Part shown: piece after piece, positions 33,825-42,864 of the stretch
How positions within the stretch are numbered: the stretch's first letter is position 1
Layout: each line of letters begins with the position of its first letter
Assembly: GCA_011372855.1 (NCBI GenBank)
Contig: DSAE01000048.1
Location: 1-42,979 of the forward strand
Length of the DNA: 42,979 nt
Origin: Desulfobacteraceae bacterium
Lineage (GTDB): Bacteria > Desulfobacterota > Desulfobulbia > Desulfobulbales > Desulfobulbaceae
Reading direction: 5' to 3'
Position numbers and translations under genes: made by a program
Notes under the pieces: generated by a model
Told to the model about the DNA's origin: nothing
Database searches by the model: none
The model's input: the letters and a program-made list of their open reading frames with translations, nothing else

Positions 33825-35189
33825 TTAGCTCTTATCGGCCCTTCTTATCACATCACAGAGGTCAAGGGCCAGGGAGCCGATTTCCTTGTTGTCTTCACCC
33901 TCGACCATGATCCGGATCACCGGCTCCGTCCCCGATGGGCGTACCAGTATCCTGCCCCGGCTGCCGAGTTTTCTTTCGGCCCTGGCCAGGGCCTGGGGAA
34001 AGCCCTGGATCTGATCCGGGGCAACCTGGGCGGACATGCGGACGTTTTCCAGTACCTGGGGGTAGGCCGTCATGATTTTGCTCAACTCGGACAGGGGCTT
34101 GTTTCTCTTGATCATCACGGCCAGGAGCTGCAGGGCCGCCAGAGTCCCGTCTCCGGTGGTGTTGTGGTCGAGGAAGATCAGGTGGCCGGACTGCTCGCCG
34201 CCGAAATTGTAGCCTTTGCTCCGCATGGCTTCAACGACGTACCGGTCGCCGACCCTGGTGCGGACCAGCTTGCCCCCCATTTTTCCCATTGCCTCTTCCA
34301 GGCCCATGTTGCTCATCACCGTGGTCACGAGCGTTTTTTTCCTGAGCTTGCGGCCGGCAAGCAGCTCCCTGGCGCAGATGGCCATGATGTGGTCGCCGTC
34401 CACGATCCGGCCCCGTTCATCACAGACAATGAGCCGGTCTCCGTCGCCGTCCAGGGCGAGCCCTATGTCGGCGCCGACTTCTTTGACCTTGGCGGCTATG
34501 ACCTCGGGGTGCAGGGCGCCGCAGCGGGAGTTGATATTCTTGCCGTCCGGGTCAACCCCGATGGCGGTGACCCTGGCGCCGAGTTCGGCAAAAACATGCG
34601 GGGCGACCTTGTATGTTGCCCCGTGGGCGCAGTCAAGCACGATGTGGAAATCATCCAGGGTGTATTTGCGCGGGAACGTATTCTTTAAGAAGACAATGTA
34701 GCGGCCCTTGGAGTCATCGATGCGCGCCGCTTTTCCCACTTCGTCGGCCACCGGCCGCAGCGCTTCCATTTTCTGGGAAAAGATCAGCTCCTCGATTTCC
34801 GCTTCCATCTCGTCCGGGAGCTTGAAGCCGTCGCCGGAGAATATCTTGATGCCGTTGTCCTGGAAGGGGTTATGGGAGGCGGAAATCACCACGCCCGCAT
34901 CGGCCCGCATGGAGGTGGTGATAAAAGCGATGCCGGGAGTCGGCAGCGGCCCCACCAGCAGGACATTGACACCCATGGAACAAATTCCGGCGGCCAGGGC
35001 GTTTTCGATCATATAGCCCGACAGGCGGGTGTCCTTGCCGATGACGATATGGTGGTCCCTGCTCTGGTTTTTCACCAGGAAGGCAATGGCCCGGCCGATC
35101 TGCATGGCAATTTCGGTGGTCATCGGATGAATATTGGCAATGCCCCGGACCCCGTCGGTCCCGAACAGTTTTCGTGATCCTGCATTCAT
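33825..35189 (-). CDS. glmM: phosphoglucosamine mutase
   Basis: GlmM converts glucosamine-6-phosphate to glucosamine-1-phosphate for peptidoglycan and LPS precursors. The 454-residue length is normal. Motifs are [13 protein letters not shown] at the start, the phosphoserine loop [18 protein letters not shown] (Ser105), the metal loop [14 protein letters not shown], the sugar loop [10 protein letters not shown] and [17 protein letters not shown] at the end. The ATG at 35189 starts directly before KLFGTDG; the longer ORF adds 25 unlikely residues. It is the last gene of cdaA-ybbR-glmM, an order known from Firmicutes, where GlmM also binds and inhibits CdaA. Confidence 0.96.
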   Translation of the reverse strand: MNAGSRKLFGTDGVRGIANIHPMTTEIAMQIGRAIAFLVKNQSRDHHIVIGKDTRLSGYMIENALAAGICSMGVNVLLVGPLPTPGIAFITTSMRADAGVVISASHNPFQDNGIKIFSGDGFKLPDEMEAEIEELIFSQKMEALRPVADEVGKAARIDDSKGRYIVFLKNTFPRKYTLDDFHIVLDCAHGATYKVAPHVFAELGARVTAIGVDPDGKNINSRCGALHPEVIAAKVKEVGADIGLALDGDGDRLIVCDERGRIVDGDHIMAICARELLAGRKLRKKTLVTTVMSNMGLEEAMGKMGGKLVRTRVGDRYVVEAMRSKGYNFGGEQSGHLIFLDHNTTGDGTLAALQLLAVMIKRNKPLSELSKIMTAYPQVLENVRMSAQVAPDQIQGFPQALARAERKLGSRGRILVRPSGTEPVIRIMVEGEDNKEIGSLALDLCDVIRRADKS

Positions 35190-35232
35190 GGCGCTTGACT
35201 CTGGGCAAATGATTGACGGATGCTGTGTCCTG

Positions 35233-36198
35233 TTACTTTTCCGAATCCTTCGGGCCGTCAGCAACGGTGACGACCACTTCCGGCGGCTCGACCTCGATAA
35301 TTTTCACCGGATCGTGGCCGGGCACGGTGACCCCGGTGACGTTGACCTTTACCGTTTGCGGCCACTCACCATTCTTTACCGGGGCTGAGGTGCGGAAGAG
35401 CATGGAAAGCTCCGGTGTTTCCTTGATCAGGTTGACCGGAATGGCGGCCTTGACCGTTACCGAACTCGGCTTGACGGTGACCGGCACCTGCGCGTCGCGG
35501 GCGTTGACAAGGATATTCTTGACCGTTCGCTCTTCCATCACTTCCCGTACCTCGAGCCGGGCCGAAACGACCGTCTCCCCCAAAAGCTCGAACAGGTCGG
35601 GCTCAAGATTGAGATGGATCTGCATGGTGGTTGTATGATTGAGGCCGTCCAGATTGATGACATAGGTGGAAATTTCATATCCTTTTTCCAACACGGTCTT
35701 GGGGCCGGATATGAGGAGGTGGTCCGGATCGAGTTGTATCTGCCGAAGCTCGTAGCCCTTGGCGGGCTTCCCCTCGGTGACCGCCTTGATGGAAAATTTT
35801 TTCTGGATGAGCTGGTCGAGCTGGAGGGTAATGTTGGTCGGCTGGAGCCTTTGCACGGTGACGCCCTTGGGAAAAGGAACCGATCGCTCATCATTTCGAA
35901 TCACAATGGTCCCCGGCAGGGCCGTTGAAAGATCCACCGGCCGGGTGATGTTCCGGTTGCGGATATCCTGGATCATGCTGCGGGGACCGCGGATCGAAAC
36001 TTCGATCTCACTTTTGTACTGATTGGAAATAATGAGGTTTTTGGGGAGATTGATGATCTCGATGGGGACCTGCATGTTGATGTCGACCTGGTCCTCGCCG
36101 ACGACAAAATACCAGAGCATGACCGCCAGGCAAAGCGAGACGACCTTCAGCATCCAGTTATCGGTCTTGTTTCTGAACAATCGTATTTTCTTCATCAT
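35233..36198 (-). CDS. YbbR-domain protein (CdaR-like regulator of diadenylate cyclase)
   Basis: The 321-residue protein has a short cytoplasmic start, one membrane helix ([19 protein letters not shown]) and several YbbR-type beta domains outside, seen as repeated [46 protein letters not shown] and [18 protein letters not shown] segments. In Firmicutes the homologue CdaR adjusts CdaA activity. Here ATG 36198 overlaps the cdaA stop (ATGA), so the two are translated together. The track start at 36231 lies inside cdaA and is unlikely. Role as a CdaA partner is inferred from order and family. Confidence 0.9.
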   Translation of the reverse strand: MMKKIRLFRNKTDNWMLKVVSLCLAVMLWYFVVGEDQVDINMQVPIEIINLPKNLIISNQYKSEIEVSIRGPRSMIQDIRNRNITRPVDLSTALPGTIVIRNDERSVPFPKGVTVQRLQPTNITLQLDQLIQKKFSIKAVTEGKPAKGYELRQIQLDPDHLLISGPKTVLEKGYEISTYVINLDGLNHTTTMQIHLNLEPDLFELLGETVVSARLEVREVMEERTVKNILVNARDAQVPVTVKPSSVTVKAAIPVNLIKETPELSMLFRTSAPVKNGEWPQTVKVNVTGVTVPGHDPVKIIEVEPPEVVVTVADGPKDSEK

Positions 36199-36995
36199 GT
36201 GCGGTGAAACTTGCCCAGCCAGCTCCTCCACGAGTATCCCGGCATGATGTTGTTGACGAATATTTTATGCAGAGCGCTTGCCACAGACTCTTCGTCCCGG
36301 TACGTTTTAATGGTGCCGTTCTCGACCAGCGATATTTCCTGGGTCTCTTCGGAAACGACAAGGATGACCGCGTCGGTTTCCTCCGAGAGCCCCAGCGCGG
36401 CGCGGTGCCTGGTGCCGTATCGTTTGGCGATGTGGGCGTTCTGGGACAGGGGCAGGAGACAGCCGGCCGAGAGAATCCTGCCGTTGTAGACGACCACCGC
36501 GCCGTCATGAATGGGAGACGTGGGCAGAAAAATCGATATCAGCAGTTCCCTGGTCAGCTTGGCGTCGATGGAGTGACCGGATTCAATGTAATCGCGGAGC
36601 CCGGTTTCCCGTTCAATGACGATCAGCGCCCCGATCCGTTTTTTTGCCATATGGCTCGCCGCCTTGACTATTTCATTGAGGTCATGCAGGACGATATCCT
36701 GCTGTTTCTGAAAGGGTGTCTTGCCGACCTGGGTCAGGACCCGGCGAATGTCGCGCTGGAAGACAATGATGATGATGAGAAAGATGGAATTCAGGAAGGT
36801 GCGGAGGATCCAGTGCAGGGTGAGGAGGTCAAGCTGCCGGGCGATGAAATAGATGATGGTGATGACGATGATGCCGATGAGCATCTGCACCGCCCTGGTG
36901 CCCCGGATAAGCAGTATGATGCGATATATGATGATTGTGACAATCAATATATCGACTATATCCTGCCATCTGAGTGTGCTGATGAAGTTGACCAT
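36195..36995 (-). CDS. cdaA: membrane diadenylate cyclase CdaA
   Basis: CdaA makes the second messenger c-di-AMP from two ATP. The 266-residue protein has three N-terminal membrane helices (about 12-80) and then a DAC domain. The two catalytic motifs are present: DGA (SPIHDGAVVVY, about 164) and RHR (GTRHRAALGLS, about 196). The ATG at 36995 is chosen over the TTG at 37013 in the track; neither has a strong ribosome site. It heads the cdaA-ybbR-glmM unit, with an AT-rich gap and an 18-bp dyad upstream. By analogy c-di-AMP would control potassium or osmolyte uptake or cell-wall synthesis, but no receptor is in the window. Confidence 0.95.
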   Translation of the reverse strand: MVNFISTLRWQDIVDILIVTIIIYRIILLIRGTRAVQMLIGIIVITIIYFIARQLDLLTLHWILRTFLNSIFLIIIIVFQRDIRRVLTQVGKTPFQKQQDIVLHDLNEIVKAASHMAKKRIGALIVIERETGLRDYIESGHSIDAKLTRELLISIFLPTSPIHDGAVVVYNGRILSAGCLLPLSQNAHIAKRYGTRHRAALGLSEETDAVILVVSEETQEISLVENGTIKTYRDEESVASALHKIFVNNIMPGYSWRSWLGKFHRT

Positions 36996-37043
36996 CGTCG
37001 CGGAAGCCGGCAAAAAAATTACTGTAGCTGATTTATTTCTTTA

Positions 37044-37061
37044 AATTTAGCATGTTAAATT
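37044..37061. promoter_or_regulatory. operator-like dyad between cdaA and the DUF748 gene
   Basis: AATTTA-G-CATG-T-TAAATT is an 18-bp dyad with only the G/T pair imperfect. It lies 49 bases upstream of the cdaA ATG in the AT-rich divergent gap 36996-37202, where its promoter must be. I could not settle on a -35/-10 pair. A second AT patch (TTATATAAAT, 37129-37138) may belong to a promoter of the DUF748 run. Confidence 0.4.
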
Positions 37062-37202
37062 CCAATTGAACAGAAAAATAAAAATAATTACCAAAAAATG
37101 AGGGACTGGAAAATTTTCTCCCACATGGTTATATAAATACATTTTTCCCGCCGCTCCCTGAAGTGAAGGGAAATAAATCGAAATTTTTGGATACAACGGG
37201 CC

Positions 37203-40200
37203 ATGGCGATAGACAGGTTTGGAGAAATTCCCATCATGACCGATCCGGAAGAACCGGGCGGGGGAGGTGAGGAAAGTAGGGCAGGCAGGGAGACCGGGGA
37301 GCGGGAATCGTCGGATCACCAGGCTGGACGGCCGCTCCCGGACAGGGAAAAAGCGGACGACGATGCCGCTCCCCGGCACCCCCGCCGGGACGGCAGGAAA
37401 AAAAAACAGCGGCAGCCCACGCTGTTCAGGCCGTTCCGCTGGCTGCTCGTGCCCCTGATCGGCGTGTTGCTGTACGGCGTCGGCGGATATTTTCTGGTGC
37501 CGGCGCTGATAAAAGGGCCGATGGCCGGAATGTTGGCCGAGCGGCTGGAACGGCCGGTTGCGGTGAAGAGAATAGTCTTTGCCCCGTTTACCCTGGATCT
37601 CTATCTGGAGGAAGTGATCATCGGCGTGCTGCGGGGGAACACAGGCAGGAGCAGGGACTTTCTCTCCTGCGATGCGGTCCGGTGCAGCCTGGGACTTGAA
37701 CGAATCTTCCGGGGGAAGCTGCTCTGCGACAGGATCGCCCTGGAAGGGTTGAACCTGCAAGTCAGGCGGGATGCGGCCGGCTTCACCGACTTGAATGATG
37801 TCCTCAATATTTTCGGCCTCCAGATCAACAGGGAATCGGGAACCGTCTGGCCGGCCTGGCTTGAAGCCGGAGAGCTCGATGTTCGCGGCGGGACAATCGT
37901 TTTTCAGGATGACCTCATCAACAGGCAGTACCTGGTGGAGCAACTGGAACTGTACCTGCCGCCCGGCGGGGCGGACAGCTATGGAAGCGGCAGGCTGCCG
38001 AAAATCAGCGCCCTGGTCAACGGCAGCCCGGTGCAGGCCGAGGCTGTCAGGACGGAAAACGGGGAGGGAAAACCGGAAATAAGTCTTTCCCTTTGCAGCA
38101 GCGAGGTGGAGCTGGGCAGCTATCTTGATTATGTGGCTGTGCCGCGGCAGGAAGGCGATTTCAGGTTGAGCGGCGGACAGGCCGATATCGAGTTGAAAAT
38201 TGTGTTTCCCCGGGCGCCGGAAGGGGGAGAGAGATTTGTCGTCGGCGGCCGCGCAGCGGTGACGGGCCTGCAGTTTGTCGACCGGGAAGACAGACCGTTT
38301 TTCGCGGCGCCGCGGGTCGACTGCACATTTGCCTTCATCCCTTCGGCCGGCCGGTTCCTTTTGCATGATGTCGGCATTTCCGAGCCGCTCCTGGTAATCC
38401 ACGATGGGGCGGAGAAAACCGGGGACCACCAAATCGGCAGGGTGTTCGGGATCATCGATGCCGCCCTGCTGTCGTCGGACAGATTCCTGGTGACGCAACT
38501 GCATGCCGAGGACGGCACCATGCGTTTGGCTTCGACTCCGTCGGGGGGGGCGGCCACAACATTAAGCAAAGTCGAATTCACCCTGCAGGCTGCGCCGGAA
38601 GCGGAAAAGGTCCGGAAGGATTCCGGCCCGGCACAGTTCTCCTTCCGCGCCGTTGCCGGAGAGGAAGGAAGCGAAACCAGGCTGACCGCCGAGGGAGAGA
38701 TCCTGCCGGGGGGCGCGGGCAGAGGCAGTTTTTCCGCCGACCGTTTCGACTTCCAACGCCATGGGGATGTTCTGCCGTCAACAGGTTTGCGCCTTGACCG
38801 GGGGATCGGGGGCATCAGTTTTGCTTTTGACCTGACGTCAGGAGACGAGGCGGGAGGCGGAGAACAGCACACGTCCCTGCAGTTGGGGGAGGGCAGACTG
38901 GATGTTGAGCAATACTCGGTCAGTGCCGGCAGCAAGAATATCGCGGCCGGAGAACGGCTGCGCTGCGAGAATTTTCAGATCGATGAAGCAGCCCACCGTT
39001 TCGGCTGCGGTACCCTGAAACTGGTCAACAGTGAAATTTTTTCGCTGCCGGCCCTGTCGCCGGTACCCGATCCCCCGACCGGCGCTAAACGGGAGACGCA
39101 ATTGGTCGTCGACAATCTGCGCATCAGCGGCTCAAGGCTGCACGCTCCATTCCTGGCACCCATCTGCGGGGCGGAGAGCGACCTGGCCGTCGACAACTTC
39201 AATTTGCGGGCCGACCATCTCGGGGGCGGCGGGGACGGGAACAATATAGCCGCCTCGGCCGCCTTCGGCTCCCGGGGGGAAGTACAGGTTGCCGGAAGAT
39301 ATTCCCCGATCGAGCGAACCGGCAGCCTGGAGATCAACCTGCGGCATATCGACTTCCGCCTGTTCGATCCCTGTCTGTCCGCCGTTGTTGTTCCGCCGAT
39401 CAAACAGGGAACCCTGCATATTCAGGGCAACCTTGCCATGCCCGCAGGCGAATTTTCCGGCCAGGCATGGATGAACGACATGGAGGCCGGCGAACAGGGC
39501 GGTCCGCTGGTGCAATGGCAGTTGGCGACATCGGACAGGGTTGTGCTGCGGACCAGCCCCCGTCATCTCGACCTGGGAGAGATCATGGTCCGTAAGCCGG
39601 TTGTTGCCGCCGGATTGAGTGACGGGGGAGACGTCCTGACCAGATTTTTCCATCCCGGCAAACTTTCCTTTGCCGGTGTCTCCATCGACAAGGTCAGTGT
39701 CGAGGACGGCCGTTTCACCCTTCCCTGGCCGGTCCTGCTGCCCGGCTACCAACCTGAGCTGACCGGGATAAACGGCGCAATTGCTTCCCCGGGAGAGGAG
39801 GTCATGCCCTTTTCCTTCCGGGGCCGAATGAACGGAGTCGGGGCGTTCACCATTGACGGGGAAACGGAAACGGAAAAGGTGCGCAGCTATTCCCTGGAAG
39901 CGAAGGATGTCCGGCTGGCGTCCTTCGAGGATTTTTTCCGTCAGGAGCTTGGCCTGGCGGTCAACGAAGCCGATGCGGCCTGGACCCAGTCCATGAGCCG
40001 TTCCGGGGAAGAAACCGAGATCGCCGCGACCCTGCGCATTTCCGGGGTAAAGCCGGAGACGGACTCCCCCTTCCTGCGGGTTCTGGCCCTGTTTATTGAC
40101 GACCGGCGGCAGCTGGCGATGACGATGCGCGAAAATCCTCCCGCGGACGGGGAAGGAACGTTTCTCTTCCACCAGCTCCGGAACCGGCTGCGGCACCAGG

Positions 40201-40790
40201 CCGTCCGGGCCGATATAGCACCGCAGCTTGTGGTCCGGGAGCACCTGCCGGAACTGGACCTTCCCGATCATGTTGCCTTTGCACCCGGCTCGTCGCTCCC
40301 CGAGGAGCCTGGGGTGCTCGCCGGCTACGGAGAACTGCTGGCCCGCCGGCCTTTTCTGCGGCTGCGGCTGCAGCCCGTTGTCAGCGATGAGCTCGATGCG
40401 GAGGCCTTGCAGGATGTCTTGCAGCAGGAGGCGGATCTGCGGCGGGAAGAGGAGAACAGGAGGCGGGCCCTGGAAAGGATGAGACTGGAGGAAAGGGAAA
40501 TAGAGCGGCTGGCGGCGATAAGGGAGGGAAGAGCTTCGGTGGAGACCGAGGAGATCGATCCGGCGGAACTGGCCCGTGACCTGGATCCGCTTCCCTTTGT
40601 CCGGGTGGCGGTAAGCGGGGAGGCGCTGCGGGAGCTCGAAGGAAAACGGGCACTCGCCGTGCGGGATTATCTGGTGGACACCCTTTCGGTCCGAGCGGAC
40701 AGAATTGACGTCGCCGAACCGGCGGGAAAAGGGTCTCCGCGGGTGCAATTGATCCTGGAGCCTCATATCCCCTCCGGGAACACCAAATGA
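37203..40790 (+). CDS. DUF748 (AsmA-like) large envelope protein
   Basis: The 1195-residue protein has a charged, low-complexity cytoplasmic start (about 1-75), one membrane helix (WLLVPLIGVLLYGVGGYFLV) and a very long periplasmic region of beta-rich DUF748 repeats. These include VKRIVFAPFTLDLYLEEVIIG near the start and FFHPGKLSFAGVSIDKVSVEDG further on. The C-terminal part (LEGKRALAVRDYLVDTLSVR) resembles the end of OmpA-like domains. AsmA/DUF748 proteins bridge inner and outer membranes and are linked to phospholipid transport; the role here is inferred. Starts at ATG 37203 or 37236 are both possible. It leads a four-gene run with gaps of 3-8 bases. Confidence 0.88.
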   Translation: MAIDRFGEIPIMTDPEEPGGGGEESRAGRETGERESSDHQAGRPLPDREKADDDAAPRHPRRDGRKKKQRQPTLFRPFRWLLVPLIGVLLYGVGGYFLVPALIKGPMAGMLAERLERPVAVKRIVFAPFTLDLYLEEVIIGVLRGNTGRSRDFLSCDAVRCSLGLERIFRGKLLCDRIALEGLNLQVRRDAAGFTDLNDVLNIFGLQINRESGTVWPAWLEAGELDVRGGTIVFQDDLINRQYLVEQLELYLPPGGADSYGSGRLPKISALVNGSPVQAEAVRTENGEGKPEISLSLCSSEVELGSYLDYVAVPRQEGDFRLSGGQADIELKIVFPRAPEGGERFVVGGRAAVTGLQFVDREDRPFFAAPRVDCTFAFIPSAGRFLLHDVGISEPLLVIHDGAEKTGDHQIGRVFGIIDAALLSSDRFLVTQLHAEDGTMRLASTPSGGAATTLSKVEFTLQAAPEAEKVRKDSGPAQFSFRAVAGEEGSETRLTAEGEILPGGAGRGSFSADRFDFQRHGDVLPSTGLRLDRGIGGISFAFDLTSGDEAGGGEQHTSLQLGEGRLDVEQYSVSAGSKNIAAGERLRCENFQIDEAAHRFGCGTLKLVNSEIFSLPALSPVPDPPTGAKRETQLVVDNLRISGSRLHAPFLAPICGAESDLAVDNFNLRADHLGGGGDGNNIAASAAFGSRGEVQVAGRYSPIERTGSLEINLRHIDFRLFDPCLSAVVVPPIKQGTLHIQGNLAMPAGEFSGQAWMNDMEAGEQGGPLVQWQLATSDRVVLRTSPRHLDLGEIMVRKPVVAAGLSDGGDVLTRFFHPGKLSFAGVSIDKVSVEDGRFTLPWPVLLPGYQPELTGINGAIASPGEEVMPFSFRGRMNGVGAFTIDGETETEKVRSYSLEAKDVRLASFEDFFRQELGLAVNEADAAWTQSMSRSGEETEIAATLRISGVKPETDSPFLRVLALFIDDRRQLAMTMRENPPADGEGTFLFHQLRNRLRHQAVRADIAPQLVVREHLPELDLPDHVAFAPGSSLPEEPGVLAGYGELLARRPFLRLRLQPVVSDELDAEALQDVLQQEADLRREEENRRRALERMRLEEREIERLAAIREGRASVETEEIDPAELARDLDPLPFVRVAVSGEALRELEGKRALAVRDYLVDTLSVRADRIDVAEPAGKGSPRVQLILEPHIPSGNTK

Positions 40791-40797
40791 ACGGTTC

Positions 40798-41400
40798 ATG
40801 ATGATAGCCGATCTGATCAGGGCAACAAGAACAGTCCGCAGGTACCGCGAGGACCTGGCAATAGGCGACGCGGTCCTGCGCGGCCTGGTCGATCTTGCCA
40901 GGCTGGGCGGATCCGCCGGCAACAGGCAGCCGCTGCGATACACGATCGTCACCGATCAACGTTTGCGGGAGCAGGTGTTTCCCTGCCTCGGCTGGGCCGG
41001 TTACCTGCGTGACTGGCCCGGGCCGGCGGAGGGGGAGCGTCCGGCGGCCTATATTGTCTGTCTGCTCGACCGCGACAGGAGCGGAGCAGCGGAAAAGCAT
41101 GCCCATATCGATCTCGGCATCGCAACCCAGAATCTGCTCCTGGGCGCCGCCGAACAAGGGATCTACGGTTGCAGGATCGCCTCCGTGGCCCCGGCAATCA
41201 AAAGAGTTCTGGGGGTGGATGAGCGCTATGGGTTTCTGCTTGTCGTGGCCCTCGGCTACCCGGCTGAACAGGTCGTGCTGGAAGAAGGGGGCGGAGACGA
41301 CCCCGTCCGCTACTGGCGGGACAAAAACGGCGTCCACCATGTGCCTAAAAGGCGGCTGGACGATGTTCTTCTTCTCCCCGGCAAAACGGCCGGCGAATAA
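40798..41400 (+). CDS. nitroreductase family protein
   Basis: The 200-residue flavoprotein has the FMN-binding N-terminus of nitroreductases (LIRATRTVRRYREDL), the DLARLGGSAGNRQPLRY motif, the central HIDLGIATQNLLLGAAEQGI helix and GFLLVVALGYPAE near the C-terminus. It should reduce a small electrophile with NAD(P)H in the cytoplasm; the natural substrate is not clear. The C-terminal DKNGVHHVPKRRLDD is typical of the short anaerobe type. It starts 7 bases after the DUF748 gene, so the two are co-transcribed even though their functions look unrelated. Confidence 0.93.
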   Translation: MMIADLIRATRTVRRYREDLAIGDAVLRGLVDLARLGGSAGNRQPLRYTIVTDQRLREQVFPCLGWAGYLRDWPGPAEGERPAAYIVCLLDRDRSGAAEKHAHIDLGIATQNLLLGAAEQGIYGCRIASVAPAIKRVLGVDERYGFLLVVALGYPAEQVVLEEGGGDDPVRYWRDKNGVHHVPKRRLDDVLLLPGKTAGE

Positions 41401-41408
41401 CCTGCGCC

Positions 41409-42251
41409 ATGTTGCGCCCCCCCTACACCAGATACGACCGCCTTGCCGTCTATTACCTTGACCGGCGCGACGTGCCGTCTGTCGATGATCCCGATTTTAT
41501 CGGCTGCTGGGTCGAAGACGATGCGGCTATTCTGTTTTTTCACCGTCCCAAGGATGACCTGGTCAACGACCTGTGCCGCACAACCGATGCCAGGCTAATC
41601 TACAGGGCCGACCTCGACTATCGGGACTGGGAGGCGGGCGTCACCATAGGATCCTTCGCCACCGGCTTCCTGCTTGTCCGGCCTGTGTGGGAGGCAGCGG
41701 GGCAGGCCGCCGGTCCCGGAGAAATCATTCTTGATCCCAGCGTTATTTTCGGCAGCGGCTTTCACGCCACAACCCGTCTGTGCCTGGAAACCCTGGAACG
41801 TGTTCTGACGGCAACGGACGAAACAATCGGCTCGGTCATCGATCTGGGCACCGGAACCGGCCTCCTGGCAATTGCCGCCGCCAAGCTCGGCGCCGCTCAC
41901 GTGACGGCGGTGGATGTCAATCCCCTGGCCTGCAAGGTCGCCAGGCGCAACGTCGAACTCAACTCCTGCGGCTCGCGGGTGGAAGTTGTCCAGCTTGATG
42001 TGGGCGGGGTGTTGCCTGACCTGCGGGGGTACGATCTGGTCGTGGCCAACCTCTACAAAGGACTGCTGCTCAGACTTTTTGCCGAGCCGCGATTCTGGCT
42101 GGCGAAAATGTACATGATCTCGGGATTTATCGCCGCCATGGAAGGGGAGCTCCTTGCCGGCCTGCCGGCGGACAGGCTGCAGGTGCAGCTGCGCGGCGCC
42201 AGGGAAATGTGGCGGCTGTGGCTGCTGCGCAACAGACGGCAGGAGATATAG
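41409..42251 (+). CDS. PrmA-like methyltransferase (L11 methyltransferase family)
   Basis: The 280-residue protein has a PrmA-type SAM-dependent methyltransferase domain. Motifs are DPSVIFGSGFHATTRLCLETLE (PrmA has a similar AFGTGTHPTT), the SAM loop VIDLGTGTGLLAIAAAKLGA, DVNPLACKVARRNVELN and the catalytic region YDLVVANLYKGLLL. True PrmA trimethylates ribosomal protein L11; the N-terminal substrate domain here is divergent and NLYKG replaces the usual NI, so another protein or small molecule could be the target. It lies between nitroreductase (8-base gap) and the PGPGW-type membrane protein gene (3-base gap). Confidence 0.85.
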   Translation: MLRPPYTRYDRLAVYYLDRRDVPSVDDPDFIGCWVEDDAAILFFHRPKDDLVNDLCRTTDARLIYRADLDYRDWEAGVTIGSFATGFLLVRPVWEAAGQAAGPGEIILDPSVIFGSGFHATTRLCLETLERVLTATDETIGSVIDLGTGTGLLAIAAAKLGAAHVTAVDVNPLACKVARRNVELNSCGSRVEVVQLDVGGVLPDLRGYDLVVANLYKGLLLRLFAEPRFWLAKMYMISGFIAAMEGELLAGLPADRLQVQLRGAREMWRLWLLRNRRQEI

Positions 42252-42254
42252 TCC

Positions 42255-42659
42255 ATGGAACTGTCCCGCCATACGCTGCTTGTCATTGAATGGCTCGGTC
42301 TGTTGTCCATGGCGACCTTTGTCGGCAGTCTGCTCGCCATTCCCTGGATCATCGCCCGGCTGCCCGCCAAATATTTCATTCAGCACCGGGAGAAAGTTGA
42401 GGAGCGCCACAAACGGCACCCGTTGATGGCGAAGATGATTTTTATCACGAGAAACACCATCGGTTTTGCCTTTCTCCTGGCCGGGTTCGCCATGCTGCTG
42501 TTGCCAGGACAGGGAGTAATAACCATCATTATCGGCCTTTCATTCATGGATTTCCCCAAAAAACATGAGGTGGTGGATTTCCTCGTTCGTCGGCCCCGGG
42601 TGAAGCGGTTCCTCAACTGGATACGCAGGAAAGAAAAGAAGCCCCCTTTTCAGTTTTAG
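42255..42659 (+). CDS. PGPGW-type small transmembrane protein
   Basis: The 134-residue membrane protein has an N-terminal helix (LLSMATFVGSLLAIPWIIA), a basic loop (KYFIQHREKVEERHKRHP) and a second helical hairpin (TIGFAFLLAGFAMLLLPGQGVITIIIGLSFMDFP). The LLPGQGVITIIIG string is that of the putative transmembrane PGPGW family, which has no assigned function. The basic C-terminus is probably cytoplasmic. It is the last gene in the DUF748 run, starting 3 bases after the methyltransferase. No terminator hairpin is clear after it. Confidence 0.85.
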   Translation: MELSRHTLLVIEWLGLLSMATFVGSLLAIPWIIARLPAKYFIQHREKVEERHKRHPLMAKMIFITRNTIGFAFLLAGFAMLLLPGQGVITIIIGLSFMDFPKKHEVVDFLVRRPRVKRFLNWIRRKEKKPPFQF

Positions 42660-42731
42660 CGAGCCCGGACAGCGCGACAAATTACCACATTCCCGATGAA
42701 GGCGGAGCATGGTAAAAACCACGTTCTGAAT

Positions 42732-42769
42732 GGATATTCATTTTCTGTTCGCAACGAACCGGATATTCA
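42732..42769. promoter_or_regulatory. operator-like pattern in the right-hand gap
   Basis: GGATATTCA occurs twice (42732-42740 and 42761-42769) around a 5-bp inverted repeat, GTTCG-CAA-CGAAC (42747-42759). Direct repeats around a dyad suggest a regulator site upstream of the next transcript. The 320-base stretch 42660-42979 is AT-richer than the genes and holds no complete gene I can support. Confidence 0.4.
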
Positions 42770-42780
42770 ATGATAATGTG

Positions 42781-42864
42781 ATGTCAACCATGGATCAGAA
42801 CAGCAAGTCAAACTTTCTCGACAGGATTCGGCACCTCATTAATCCGCTCCACGTTTACTCATGA
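42781..42864 (+). pseudogene. 27-codon ORF, possibly the truncated start of a small protein
   Basis: The ORF reads MSTMDQNSKSNFLDRIRHLI and then NPLHVYS before TGA. The RHLINPLHVY string looks like the start of small uncharacterised proteins in Deltaproteobacteria (a memory-based impression, not a search). A GATAAT box (42770-42775) lies just upstream, but there is no ribosome site. It is either a very short gene, a decayed one, or chance. Confidence 0.25.

Noticed and set aside
37047-38504. 485-residue minus-strand ORF
   Set aside because: It covers the divergent promoter region and the DUF748 start in antisense; the composition is shadow-like.
39132-40952. 606-residue minus-strand ORF
   Set aside because: It is antisense to the DUF748 gene and lacks any domain signature.
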